33,073 nt of DNA from Gnetum montanum (GCA_015680685.1 MNCI01036132.1:347059-380131), one strand, 5' to 3'; counted from the first letter of the stretch, positions 1-11,989 are shown. Program-made: numbers and translations. The notes: generated by a model not told the origin, from the letters alone.

Positions 1-1162
1 CTGTTAAACCCCAAAATTGGTAGTTTTTAAATCTTAATTTTTTATTGTTAATTATTTAATTTGTATTTAATTAATATTTATTTTAGTTATTTTATTTTAT
101 TTTAGTTTATTGTATTTTAGTTTATTATTAGTTTAATATTATTTGATTATTATTAGTTTATTAGTTTTTATGTACTAAAGACTCAAACTAGAGGCACACA
201 TTTTGTTGCTAGGTAGCCATGTGGTGGCAATTGAAGAATCCAATTCCTTGATCTATGCTAGTGTTATGTTTTTTGATTTCTTGCAATAGTAACAGAAATG
301 CACGTTGAGGATTTATGGTGGTAATGGAGCTACAACTTGGACATTGACATTGCAATGTGGGTGTACCACTCCAGTAACCACATTCTTTGACCATGCAACT
401 ATAGCTATTTCTTGCACCTTACCTTGATGGAGATTAGCATTACCTACACATGGGAGGTGGGAGCTATGCGTTTCTTTGCCACATGATCAATGGACATTAT
501 ATTGAACACTACCTACATAGGTGGTGGCAATGGACGTTATAGTTGATGTTATTGCCATGGCCATTACACATAGGTGGTGGCTCCTCATATGCCAAACTAG
601 TCCTTATAGATTCCTTGGCCAGATGCAATAGAAAGGACAAAGAAGAGAAAAAAGGATTGAAAAAAAAGAGAGAGGATACTAATGAGAGAATCATATAATA
701 TTAGAATTTTTGTTTGTACATAAAATTGTGAAGGAAGAGTTTTGATGCTTTATGGGAATTAGCAGCCAAACAATGTTTTAAGATTATGAAGTTGTTGCAC
801 TACAGAGACAACAGAGTAGGATCACAAATTAGGTCATGTCTCCTTTATAATCTTCCTTATTTCTCATAAATTTATTTAAATTCAATTTGGTTTAATTGAT
901 TCTATTCATCTTTGAACTCAATGTTAGAAGTTAAGATGAATATTGTTGAGTTTACTTATGGGTCACAGCCATAAGTATGGTGTTATCAATTGAATCTAGA
1001 TCTAATCATTAGTTTTATGTCTTGATGATCTCTTGACTTTAAATCATTCCTCCATGGGATATGACTCATGGGTCAGTCACAAACAAGGTGACAATTTCTA
1101 CAATGAAAGACACAAAGATAAACATTAAAGGTATCCAACATAGAATTTTGCCTAGCTTGTCA
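1..1162 (+). mobile_element. Probable LTR / flank of a decayed Gypsy-type element
   Basis: No gene is supported here. The first 180 bases are a low-complexity AT stretch built of TTTATTTTAGTTTATT-like runs. Around 440-580 a degenerate motif recurs (ACCTACACATGGGAGGTGG, CCTACATAGGTGGTGG, TTACACATAGGTGGTGG). The block ends with CA at 1161-1162, three bases before a tRNA-Asp-type primer-binding site, which is where a 5' LTR should end. I therefore infer that some or all of it is the 5' LTR of the element continuing to 2412. The left LTR boundary was not found and may lie outside the window. Confidence 0.4.
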
Positions 1163-1165
1163 ATT

Positions 1166-1183
1166 TGGCATCGTTGCCGGGGA
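1166..1183 (+). other. Retrotransposon primer-binding site (tRNA-Asp type)
   Basis: TGGCATCGTTGCCGGGGA matches TGGCGCCGTTGCCGGGGA, the complement of the 3' end of plant tRNA-Asp, at 16 of 18 positions. Both differences are transitions. This primer site is known from Athila/Tat-type Gypsy elements, and it fixes the start of an internal region reading on the + strand. Confidence 0.75.
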
Positions 1184-2412
1184 GGCCGGTAGAGTTAATC
1201 ATCATCAAGAGTTCTATATGTTTTAATTTTATTTTGTAATTTCATACTCTTGGTACATTTTATTTTATTTTATGTTTCTTTTATTTAATTAATTTGAGAA
1301 ATGATTTCTTGTACTTGTTTTTCTTGCATTAAAAAATCCAAAAATAAGGAAAAATCCCAAGAATGAGCTCCTCTTATCATACAATCAGCTAAAACTATTA
1401 AAAAGGTTACAATTAAAGCCACAATAGTAGGAGTTATTAAATCAATTTGTAAATTCTTACCCAATGAATGTGTGAATGAAGAATGTTCTTGTTAAATGAA
1501 ACCAATAAAGCAACCAAAGAAACCAACACGAATTCAACCTTCTAGGAGCACTCTTAACCTTTATAAATGTACAAACACCATTGAAAAACAAAACCAAGAG
1601 AAACCAATACAATCAATATTTGAGCCCAAGCTAGTCAACATGCAACAACTAAAAACCTTTCCCTAAGCCCAAGCAAGCTAGTGAAATCAACACCTCCTTG
1701 GATGGACAACCTCGCTATATTTTTTGGATCTCCTCCTTCCAACTCAGTTATGGGGGAGATAGCAATCCATGCTAATCATTAAAATGGCTCGTTAGTTTTT
1801 CAACATTTTTGATTTACATCTTTTTTTTTTTAACATCTTTTTGTTTTACACTTTCTTTGTTTTTACACCTTTTTATTTTACACTTTGTTATTTTTCCAAA
1901 TTTTTTTATAACATTGTTAGTATGTTTTATTTTTCTTCAATATTTTACAATTTCTTTTATATTTTTCCTTTATTTTAGTTTGAATTTTTCTTATTTTATA
2001 ATAAAATTACTTTGTTTCCAATAGACACAATGACGTTGTAGTTATTTGCCAATGGTGGCTTCTACCTAATATTTTTTATTGCTAATGTCTGCTTTCTATT
2101 TTTGAATTTTGATGACTAATGACTAAGACAAAGTTCCCTTTTCACAAAATAGGAAATGAGTCTAGTTTATCCACCCATCCACAAACTCTATGGTTTTTCT
2201 TGTTTTAGAAATATGGGGTCCCTTTTTCATTAATGAAACTTTAACGAATTTTGTCCTCCTTAAGGCATTTCTCCAGTCAATCTCCATCTTTTGTGAAATA
2301 TCAAGCCCTCTTCATGCATCTCATTGTGTTCTTGGCTTCTTCGGCTTCCATTTGATTTCAATTTTTCTTTAAAAACTCCTTGTATTTTTTGAATTTTTAC
2401 TTAGTCAATTGT
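1184..2412 (+). mobile_element. Short internal region of a pol-less LTR element
   Basis: Only about 1.2 kb lies between the primer site and the next LTR-like block, so there is no room for gag-pol. It starts with the T/A-rich leader usual after this primer site. It then has a stop-riddled stretch from an ATGAGCTCC at about 1363, a TTTTTACATCTTTTT-type low-complexity tract (1800-2000), and a unique 3' segment (about 2101-2255). That segment aligns by eye with 15721-15880 of the gag-only element: both contain CCACAAACTCTATRGTTTTYC and TTCATTAATRAAACTTTAA. I read it as an internally deleted, non-autonomous relative of that element. Confidence 0.6.
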
Positions 2413-2940
2413 GGTCAATATCCTCATCGATTAGACCCAGTAAATGCAACTAACCGCATTGACTAGGTCCCATCAACGAGGCCCAATCGATGCATGGGAA
2501 AAATTCTATATATAGTGTCCACTACTTAGGAATTTTTTGCCATTTGCTTTAAATGTAAAGAAAGATTTTGCAATTTTTCAAAGCTCAAAACCTTCTAGAG
2601 CTTGTATTTTTCACACTATTTGTATAATTCACTCCATTCTTTAGTCCTACAACTTCCAGAGGTACACTCTACATTGTGGGGCCACAATTCCTAGGTTTTG
2701 AATGACCAAATTTTTTGAAAATTTTCCAACTCTTCCATGGGTTTAATGAATCAATAATATTAAAATACTAAGTAATGAGAGTTAAACCCTTCCAACACAC
2801 ACTAATAACCTATTTAATCAAGTAATAATAAAATAATATTAAATAATAAAACTAGCAATAATCACAACTTAGCTAAGTGTAACTACCCCAAGAGATAAGG
2901 TATTCCAAATGTTTCAAAGTCACACATTAAGTGCTAATCC
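2413..2940 (+). mobile_element. LTR-like block A (probably distally truncated LTR)
   Basis: It begins right after CAATTGTGG, the same sequence that precedes the LTR at 6071. Its first 100 bases share a spaced pattern with that LTR (GCATTGAC.AGG.C...T..AC). A TATA-like TATATATA is at 2507-2514. It ends in CTAATCC, followed by TTGGTCATGTTG, which may be a decayed primer site at 2942, so it probably serves as the 5' LTR of the ORF element that follows. It is about 530 bp against 909 bp for the LTR at 6071, and the distal part appears to be missing. Boundaries are approximate. Confidence 0.45.
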
Positions 2941-2961
2941 TTGGTCATGTTGTTATTACAT

Positions 2962-5819
2962 ATGGCACCTAGATCAAAACACCCACAGGAAGGAGGACCA
3001 TCCCAACCAAGGGTCAAATGACCTAGAGCTGGAAGTAATTAGCAAGAATAAGTTCAAGAATAGGTAGCAAAAACTCATGTGATGGGACCTCTTCAGGAGG
3101 AGCCCAAAGTGGATTCTATCTAATAGATTCTTAAAGAAGTGGCAGTAACTAAATAATCCCATTGAGAGGACTTTCCAAGACCAATGCCAAGACTTGAGGT
3201 CACATTGACTCAACCCTGCCTTAATCAACTCAAGCCTTGTGACATCCAACATTCAATTCTCCAAAAATTGAACTTTGGACCATTCTTAGAACGTGATCTA
3301 GCAAAAGTCAAGACATAGTTGTAGAACTCTCCCATGTGGCCAATCATCACTTCTAGTGGGAAAATGGTACATGGGAGAGACATATCTCTTTGGGAATGGT
3401 AAGCAGATAGGAGCCACTACAAAGATCAAGGACATTCAAGTGTCCTACTTAGTGGAGGTCATTATGGAGGCACTTGGGTTGCCTAACATTGGAAAAAATT
3501 TGGCAGAGATCTTTACATAAGCAAACCCAAAGGCAAAGAAGGAGTGGACCCAGTGGTGTTATAGAGTGGACCACAAGGATTCTGGTGCACTCACGCCAGC
3601 AAAACACGTATATTTCAAGATAGTAGCCTACCACCTCAATCCAACAGTAAGACCTAGCAAGGTGACCACTTTCTCCATCCATGCATGTGCCGCTCTGAGT
3701 GGAAAACTCCTTGTGAACTTTCCATAGCTTTTCTATATGAAGATAGAGAAGTCATTTAAGGAAAATGAACGTGGAAAGAAGGTTCTACTTTTTCCATGCC
3801 TCATCCAAAAACTATATAAAAGGGCAATGATAGTCCACTATACTAACGACATACTTAGGCATGCTCCTATTGCCTCCTGGGCAAAAATAATGAAGGATAA
3901 GATCCTTTTCATGATAAAGAAAGTGGAGTAGTAACCACCACCTCCACCACCCACTCATGAAATAATGTTGAAGACCTACATTACCCTTGAGTGCATGCAT
4001 GAGATTTGAGAGCAACTCTTGTGAGGCCAAGAGCAATGAACAGGCATGAGTGATGGCAACCCATTTGTGTATCGCGTAATGATGAGTCACCTTAATGAAG
4101 TGGCTCAAACCATCAACCAAAGGGAGAAAGGTGGGCTGATTTTCTTAGTCCAAAGAATGTAGCTACCCACAAGATCAAATCTTGATGCCTGAGAGGTAAC
4201 TATTTCTCTCTCACAATAGTAGTAATTTCGAGAAGTCACCAGGAATGCTGCTACTTTTTCGGTACATCTAGAGGAGGGCAAGGCAGAAACTATCTTGGTA
4301 ATGTAGCAACCTAGGTAGAAGATAGCAATAGATATGGTTGCTAATAGAATTGCCAAAGCATTGAATGCATCTGCAGTATTTGTACCAGACATTTCTACAC
4401 ATAGAGATATGTAGACATCTACAAGAATAGTTAGTGGTAGATTGAGAATAGCCCAGCATGAGAAGTTGCTAGGCCAACTAGTGGGAACCAGGCAACTAAT
4501 TCCAAATATCTTTGATCTTCTACATAAAATCAATATAACCCAGTCGAGGCTACTAGAAGCAAAAGACAAGTGCATTATATTGCAAGGGAAACCTAAAACA
4601 ACCCAAGCATACTTAGCTGCAAAGGTTGCTAAATTAAGAGCCTATCTTGCTAATCCCATGTTTCTCAACCCTACATTAACATGTAATGAAGCTTTCAAAT
4701 AGCTTTTGGACAAGCTCAAAAAGATTGAGAATGCCAAGGAGATGGTGGTCTTTGATTAGTCCTTGGCCAATGCCACAATGCATAATATCTAAAAGGCCTT
4801 AGACCAAACTTACCAACAGAATGTAATATCAACCATAGAGAATCATCACCTATGAAATGTTGATGCACAAAAGCAATAGATGGAAAATTTCATCCATCAA
4901 CAGCAGGAGCAGCAAGCTAGAGCAAACACTGAACTAAGAAGATTGGCACCTAAGAACAAAAATATCTCCATGGAGGAAGTCTAAGCTCTTTACCAAAAAA
5001 TCTATGATAAAGATAGCCACCTAGAAAAACAAGGCTCTTAAATTTGAGAGAGTAAATAATCACTATAGATATTAAGTTGGTCTATAAAAAAAGATCAATG
5101 AAAAACACATCTAGACGGTGAAGATGAAAGTCAATGAGGCCTTCCAACAGCTTAAGGAAGGAGGTGATGTGCAGCAGCCTATCTTTGATGGGCTCAATGA
5201 CTACAACAAAGCAAAAATCAGCATAAAGGAGCTGTAGATTGAAGAGATGATGGAGTATATGAAGCTTGTCAATCTCCATTATGTAAACCTGGCAATGCTA
5301 ACTACTGGAAGACCACATTCAAAGTTAGAGAGGCAAGTGGCCAACTTGTATTTCTTGTATGAGGTAGAGTTCAAAAACCATAAGGAGACCAAGCAAAAGC
5401 TTGAGATTGCTAATGTTGAACTCAAGGTTTTCAAGGCATGATTCATTGATCAAAGATGCACTGTTGAGAACCTAGTCAAAAGGATGAATGACTACCAGAA
5501 GTTGTAGAACTCTCTCAAGGCAATCAATGTTGAACACAAACTTTATATTACCTAGTTTATCAACATGAAGGAGCTATTCCTGGCAATGCCCCATCCTTGG
5601 GATCTTCCCATGTTAGCCTAAATTGGTGATGGTGCATGGACCCTGCATGATTCAAGGTATAAGGAGGAGAAGATGAAGGCACTATTGGATACCTTTTATC
5701 TTCCACTAAAAGTTCCAAGTACTACAAGTCAAACACAATTGCCTAAACCATTGCATGCATCTAAAGTAGGAGAAGGTCTTTCGGAGCCTCAAGAACCTCC
5801 ACCGCCTAAGACTGTTTGA
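2962..5819 (+). pseudogene. Decayed retroelement ORF, plant-transposon-protein-like plus coiled coil (copy 1)
   Basis: A roughly 950-codon frame starts MAPRSKHPQEGG and ends ...EPPPPKTV with TGA at 5817-5819. It is now broken by many stops and some frameshifts. Around 3590-3930 it has a conserved block (HVYFKIVAYHLNP, then LLFPCLIQKLYKRA and HYTNDIL). By recall this resembles the putative plant transposon protein family (Pfam Transposase_32 type), but I could not test it. About 4300-5450 is Lys/Glu/Gln/Leu-rich coiled coil. The start is supported because the diverged copy at 8535 also starts M.P......GP.QPRVK. No protease, RT or integrase motif is present. Its biochemical role is unknown. Confidence 0.55.
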
Positions 5820-6070
5820 GCTTTTTCATCATCTTCATGCCATCAAAGGAATTGTATTTGTCAATTTTATCTTGATGTTCAATTTTGTTGTCCTAAACAC
5901 TGAGTTTTATAATTATTGTAACCGTACACTTGAGCACTTAGTTTTTGTCATGTTGTTTGTGTGTTGTTTTGTGTGTCAATAATCTGATACCTTTCCAAAT
6001 ATTTTGTAAGAAACTTGTTCATCCTTTTGTTGTTCACTTGAGGATGAGTTTTCATTCAATTGTGGAGGTA
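5820..6070 (+). other. 3' untranslated internal region and polypurine tract
   Basis: A T-rich non-coding tail runs from the ORF stop to CAATTGTGGAGGTA (about 6057-6070). The purine-rich GTGGAGGTA immediately precedes the TGATGA start of the LTR and is the expected position of a polypurine tract primer. No gene is seen. Confidence 0.5.
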
Positions 6071-6979
6071 TGATGAGTTGCATTGACAAGGCCTTGTTGA
6101 CACAACCCCATTAATGAGACCCCATTAACATGGTCACGTCGACATGGGATTTGATGCATTGACATGGCTCAATTGATGTAGTGTCTATTTTTTCCTATAA
6201 ATACATGCTCACCAATTGCATTTATGACATAAGTTTCATAGTTGTAGCAGAGCTCTTGTAGTTTTCTTGTTTGAAAGTTAGAATATTTTTCTAAGCGTCC
6301 ATAGTAGGATTCAAAGAGTGTACGGATCTTTATTTGAGCATTATTGTACCTAAGCATGAGAGTGTGTGTGTAATAATAAAGATGAGCTTTCTAATAAACC
6401 TTCTAACACTTTTAAATAAATTAATTATTTCCTTTATGCATTTAGTATTTTATGCAATTTTCTTTAATACTTTAAGTAATTAAATAATTGATTAAGTAAT
6501 AAATTAAGCTAAATTAATCTAGACTAAATAGTGATAAATTAAGCACATAAGTATGACCACTTCAAGCATACACTTGGTGCTTGGTAATCCCAGTAGCGCT
6601 TAACATTTGGTAACCTAGTAGTGTTAAACATGTTAAGGTTATGTATGGCAAGTGGGAATGGATGATTATGCTAGGATTAGTTAAATATTAGGTAGTTAGA
6701 TTAAATTGGCAATTAAATATCTTTAATTCTCTATTCTTTATTCCTAAGCAACTTAGAACATAAAACATAAAAATGACAAAAATCATATAACCTAGTTGCA
6801 CTTAACCATATCTTTGCGTTTCAAAAGTGTAATTGAGAAGATAATGATTGTAACAGTTAGTTTCACTTCCTAGAGACCAATATACTTGGAAGGCTATAAG
6901 TCCACAGAATTCAACCAAATCATGAGTGAACGCTTAGTAATTCATATGGTTGGGTGTAGGGTCTACTCACCACTCATCA
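6071..6979 (+). mobile_element. LTR B (909 bp)
   Basis: Bounded by TGATGA at 6071 and TCATCA at 6974-6979, the same inverted termini as the gag-only element at 11990-16207. A TATA-like TATAAATA is at 6196-6203. Block 6236-6345 (GAGCTCTTGTAGTTTTCTTG, then TTAGAATATTTTTCT) aligns with 12139-12250 of the other LTR. Block 6541-6640 aligns with 12415-12500. The last 60 bases (TGAACGCTTAGTAATTCATA) align with both LTR ends of the gag-only element. It is the 3' LTR for the ORF at 2962-5819. A weak primer-site-like sequence just after it suggests it may also be the 5' LTR of the next unit. Confidence 0.65.
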
Positions 6980-8534
6980 ATTCTTTAGTAAGGTTGATGC
7001 AATGATCACTTAATAAATACACATAATAAAAATTTCTTAGGGTTCTACTTGAAAGATTTATTAATCATGCCTAAAGACACTCCTCTATCCAATGGCCAAG
7101 TCTCCTTTAAAATAAACTACTTAATTAATAAATTGCTTTATTATACTTCATTGCTAACTGATGATATTTATTGCAATCGTGATTATGTTATGGTTGTAAA
7201 TTTTGGAATGATATAATGAGATGTCATTGGTAGTTGGATCTTGAACGAATAGTCTAATGATCACTTTAACCATGCATTACATACAAAATTTATTATACTT
7301 ATGATAAGACATATCATATCCCATTTTTTACAATCCTTGCTACTACCATTCCACCTCACTATTATATATAATTATAATTTTATCATCTTGTGAAGTATAC
7401 TATTATTTTCTTATCAGGGAAATACTAATATGTGTGTTTCGAAATGCAAGTATGATTTACATACAACTCCTTGAATACCAATGGACACTCGTAGATGTGG
7501 TTATACAAGGGTATTAAGGGCAAAAGCCTGCTTTGGGGAGGATCCACTTGTATAACTTTTGTATTCATTACTTGACGACCAACACCACATTATCTTGTAC
7601 CTCTTAGATACTTTAGCAATCATCATTATTTTCCTACATATTCATACTCATTCATGTAGTTAGCAATTTTTTCTCAAGTTATCTTCTAAACTCTCAATGA
7701 TTTACCTAGCCCAAACTCCTTCTTCAATAATATTTTCACATCAAAATCCCATATGATAAGCATCATCTATGTTAAGGACCCTTCAAATTATCGTAACACC
7801 TTCTAGGCTACTCACTTCATTAATTTTCTCAATTGAATTTTACAAAAAATTTTAAAATCACAAAGGTAATATCATAGATATGATATCATATAATCTATGA
7901 TATCACATCAACGATGTTACATCTACAATAATGCCCATATAAAAATCTATATATACACATGGACCTTTAGAACAATTTTCATTTTTGCTCATTCATGTAA
8001 ATGAAATTCATGCTATTTTTCTATTAGAGAACCTTTTGAGACATATATCTCCCTCCTCGCATATTTGATTTGACCCATTCTCGAATTCTTTTGATCCTAG
8101 AGCAAGTATCACAATCATGAAGGAGAGCATTACATGTAATTTTGTGAATTGAGCAAATTTCTTCCTAATGCCTGGAAGACTAATTAAGAGTAAGTATTAT
8201 AAACAATATGAAGATGTTAAACAAATCTAAGTTAATAAACTTAGCATTTCTCTCCAATTGATAATTTTAATATCGTTTAACAATAAATCAAAAATAGTCA
8301 TAGGTCATTCAAGTTAAAATTATTTTTGATTGATAAATTTATTTAATTAAGGATTTTTCTAAATTAGGGCTCTTTCTAAATTGATGAATTTTCTAAACTT
8401 CATCATATAAATTAAAAATAGGATCAATTAAATATAAGGTTTTTGATCAAAACCAAAAATCTAATGAAAGGATATGAATTGTTAAAAAAATTTCCAAAAT
8501 TTTTGGAGAATCTTGAAATTTCTTATGATTGTAA
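6980..8534 (+). other. Intergenic/retroelement leader without recognisable genes
   Basis: AT-rich sequence without a coding frame that I can support. ATTCTTTAGTAAGGTTGATGC after the LTR loosely resembles the primer-site region at 12831-12856. A perfect 11-bp inverted repeat lies at 7869-7903. A TATA-like CTATATATACAC near 7950 may mark a second, eroded LTR promoter upstream of the ORF at 8535. Confidence 0.35.
7869..7903. repeat. Perfect 11-bp inverted repeat (hairpin)
   Basis: ATATCATAGAT (7869-7879) and ATCTATGATAT (7893-7903) are perfect inverted copies. The 13-base loop contains the palindrome TGATATCA (7881-7888). It could fold as a hairpin or cruciform, but in this AT-rich stretch it may be chance. 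Confidence 0.5.
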
Positions 8535-10472
8535 ATGTCACCAAAAAGGATGCCCAAAGCTCAAGGACCATTACAGCCAAGAGTAAAGAGGAATAGATGA
8601 GGAAGAGGATGAGGCATAGATCAAAATTCTCCTATGTAACAAGAAACGCAATAATATTTATCTAATAACTCACACCTACAACAGGGCAATTTGTGTAAGC
8701 AAAAGTTGATGTGCCACATGCTTGAAAGTAAGGACAACACCTCACACTCTCAATTGAGTTCTTACAAGCCATTTAAAATAAGTCTATCATGTTGACTATT
8801 ATAGTGGAATTGAATTTCAACTCATTCATGAAGTTTGTACTTAAAGAGGTTTGCAAACAACTTTAAGTTTCACTTCTCTAGCCTACAATTTCAAGTATTG
8901 CTAAATGGTATTTAAGAGAAGTCCATCAATTCTAGCATAATAAATAGGATGATGCAACCATTAAGATCAAGGGAGTAATAGTGCCATATTCAATCGAACT
9001 TATTGCTAGGACACTGAATCTAACAAACATTAGAGCCAATATTGCCTAGAGCTCTACATGATCCAACACAAATGTAAGGAATTTGTGGTTGTAGAGGGCA
9101 TATGGGACTACCAAAAAAGAATACAATGGATTATCTATTGTAAAAAAAATTTATTTCAAGATTAGGACATATCACATTTTTTCAACTAAAAGGTTGAATA
9201 TAATTTTAACCTATGTTGCTAGAGGAAGTGCCATTTTAATAGGGAAATTTTAGGCAAACATAGCCCATTTATTGTTTCTATAAATTTAGAGAAGATTTGA
9301 GTAGAAAAAGATAGGAAAACCCACTCTTTCATTTCCTTGTTTTATCAAAAAATTATGCACACAAACATGAGTTTTGGGATACACAAATGATGTTATTTAA
9401 AAAGTCAAAAATGCCATCCAAAAAGAATCAAGTAGAAAAACTAACAAGCATTGAGGTTGTAGTAGTATCAATACTAGCAGCAAACATTCCATTTGCAAGG
9501 ACAGAATATGTAGAACCCAATGCCTCAAACGTAGCTGTAGAACAAACAATACCAAGTATACCACCAATATAACAATCCAACTACAAGCCTTCCATGAGCC
9601 ATTTGCAATAAATTACCAAAAAAATCAATTGGGGAAATAGAGAAGTCTCAAGCATGTATAAAGTTAAAGATAATCTAAGCAAATTTGCAGTATCAACAGG
9701 ACCCACTAGTGGTAAAGTATCCTTGTCATCAAAAGAATATGATGATTGGACACAATAAATCTCTGAAAATGCTACACCATTTAAAGTGGTGTTAGAAACC
9801 AAAGAAGGAGCTACTATGGTTGTAATGGAATACCAAGATGTAGTATGAGCAACAAAAGTAATCATCAATTGCATCGAGAAGTCATTTAATGTTCATGTTA
9901 TGCCACTAATGAATATTTCTAAAGCTAAGGATATACAAACATTGGCCAGAACATTAGAAAAGAAATTTATGTCTCTTGTTGAACATGAGGATACATTAGA
10001 GAGACTACTACAAATAGAACAAGTCATGCAAAATCTTTTTGATATCCCCAATGATATCAATGCAGTGCAATCAAAATTAATCTCCACCGAAGAAAAACTA
10101 ATCATGGCGAAAACAAGAATACAATATGTAGAGAATGAAGTGAAATGACTATAAGAAGAATTAGCTACATTAAGAACTCAAAGATAGGATCCTGCATGAT
10201 ACTTTGTACTAGATAAGTTATTACAATTTAGAAGTAAGCAAGTAGATCAATTGATGGCTAGGTAGAAACAGATGGAGATGGAAATGAAAAAAGCAGTTTA
10301 GAATGCTTTAGTTGCAAAGGCTCAAACGTATGTCCATGCTAAAGCTATTGCTACAATAAAAGAAGAGAATGAGGAGATTGATGTAGAAAATCTTAGATTG
10401 ATGGATATAGAAAAATAAAAGAGCATGCTCAAGGAAAGCATCTACCAAATGAAAGAGTAGTTTCTGTTGTAA
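8535..10472 (+). pseudogene. Decayed retroelement ORF, same family as 2962-5819 (copy 2)
   Basis: Starts MSPKRMPKAQGPLQPRVK, collinear with MAPRSKHPQEGGPSQPRVK of copy 1. The conserved block recurs as KKIYFKIRTYHI, LSFPCFIKKLC and GYTNDVI (about 9130-9390). From 9387 to the TAA at 10470-10472 a single frame runs without an indel but with about eleven stops. It encodes a Lys/Glu/Leu/Gln-rich coiled coil, the best open part being 9900-10145 (LARTLEKKFMSLVEHEDTLE). Decay is therefore mainly by substitution. No pol motifs and no 3' LTR were found before the LINE sequence that follows. Function is unknown. Confidence 0.55.
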
Positions 10473-10680
10473 CGTTTTTCTATCACTTTGTGCTTATTTT
10501 TATGAATGCCTACCATTTTGTCTATTGCATTTTCTTTAGCATCTTGTGATTTTCTTAAGTTGTGTTTTTTTTTTATCTTTATATTTTTAATTTTTTATGT
10601 AATACCTTTCTACCCTCATGGCTTTTCACTTCTTACTAAAAGGTTTATTGTAAAGAGAAGGAGAAAACTCTCTAAATAAA
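10473..10680 (+). other. T-rich 3' tail of the ORF element / LINE junction
   Basis: Non-coding and T-rich. A run of ten or more T at about 10565-10576 could be the poly(A) tail of the minus-strand LINE read on the plus strand, but no target duplication was found, so the boundary is uncertain. Confidence 0.3.
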
Positions 10681-11989
10681 AAAAATACATTAATTAAAGA
10701 TAAATAAAAAAATAGAAACAAAAGCTAAAAGCTCCTCATCTTTGAGCCTTGAAAACAAAATGAAATTAATACTATAAAAAAAATTAATTGTTCAACTTTT
10801 ACTGTGAGCTTTTTTGCTTGAAGTTGTAGCTAAAAAGTGACATCTTTGAGAATCTGGTATTTGACACTTGAAGAGAGGTTATAGTTACACCCTTGCTACT
10901 AGAAAACAACTCCACAATGAAGCTTCCAAATAGAGTACAGAATAACTGGTCAAAGACAACTGCAAATGTAAAGAAATAAAGTAGAAAAGTAGGTTTATTA
11001 CTAAGAATGACTTCATTAATACTTGGTTGAAAGTTTTTATAAATTATAGATGTCCATTTCCAAGCATGCTAAGCAACATGACACTTAATAAAAACATAAT
11101 AAAATGAATCTTCACCTACAAGGAGGACCTTAATGAATAAGACATCATAAAAAAATGAATTTTAGGAAAAGTATGAGCTCTCCAAATATTTTTTATTTTC
11201 CTCATACAAAAGTGCAATGATAATTGTACTTTCCAAATGTTATTGAATTTATTATGATTAAATCATTCTTTGTAATAATCTCTTATGCAACTTTCAAATT
11301 AAAAGGAAAAACATATTTGCCATCCTTCCAAGAGGATATTTAGAAAAGTGTGATGGAAATTGTTGTAAACTTTAAATAAATTTTCAAGGTTAGAAATTAA
11401 ATTTTCAAAATTCTTTTTCCTCTTTCTATTAAAATTATAGAAGCTAAAAGCTTCATTCCAAGTAATGCATCTATCATGCATACCTAGTTAAGAAACAAAA
11501 ATGAGATCAAATCTCATCAAAGTGGTGCATAATCTAGATGCGTTAGTAGCCCAAGCTTCTTCATTAAAAGGAAGCCACCATGTGTCAATTTATGTAAGTA
11601 TATATTTTGAAAAATATAATATGATTATAATTTCAATATTTATTGAGCTTGCACCATGTCTTCCAAATTTGTTTAATAATTGAAGAAACAGGAATAGAAA
11701 TGGCCTAAGGAAAAAAATGACAGTGAAGAAAGTTATTAGAAGACCAATTGTTATCATTCTTAGGTTTTTCTTTCATAAGTTTGTTTCTTAAAAGAAGCAT
11801 GCAAACATCAGTTCCATTAATGCACTTTGAAATCCATTTTGTTTTAAGAGAAATATCTTGGTTATATCAATTAATAAGTCCAAGTCCTCCATCTTTCTTG
11901 CTATTAGTGCAAATATCCCAAGTAACTTTAGAAATACCTTTTCTATGTTGCTTATTAGACCAAAGAAACCATTAGATAATATGATTAAT
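10680..11989 (-). mobile_element. L1-type LINE, 3' half (post-RT and zf-RVT region)
   Basis: Read on the minus strand from 11989, a decayed frame gives INHII then WFLW, followed by TWDICTNSKKDGGLGLIN. This is the post-RT segment of plant L1 elements (aW(D)xxCxPKxxGGLGL). Further on, HVFIKC-like and WKW residues near 11040-11100 mark a decayed zf-RVT motif. Stops and shifts are frequent. It is the continuation of the LINE piece at 16213-17160; the two were separated by the LTR element at 11990-16207. Confidence 0.7.
11985..11989 (+). repeat. Target-site duplication, left copy (TTAAT)
   Basis: TTAAT directly precedes TGATGA at 11990. The identical 5 bases follow TCATCA at 16208-16212. Five base pairs is the usual duplication length for plant LTR retrotransposons. 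Confidence 0.85.

Noticed and set aside
1809-2024. 71-codon Phe/Leu/Ile-rich frame
   Set aside because: It is a translation of the TTTTTACA/TTTTATTT low-complexity tract of an LTR-element 3' region, not a protein.
4105-4575. 156-codon minus-strand frame
   Set aside because: It is antisense to the conserved ORF at 2962-5819. The plus strand has homology to the second copy, while the minus frame has no counterpart there.
5820-8534. A host gene between the two large ORFs
   Set aside because: All frames are short and AT-driven, with no splice-consistent coding blocks. The region is explained by an LTR and its flanks.
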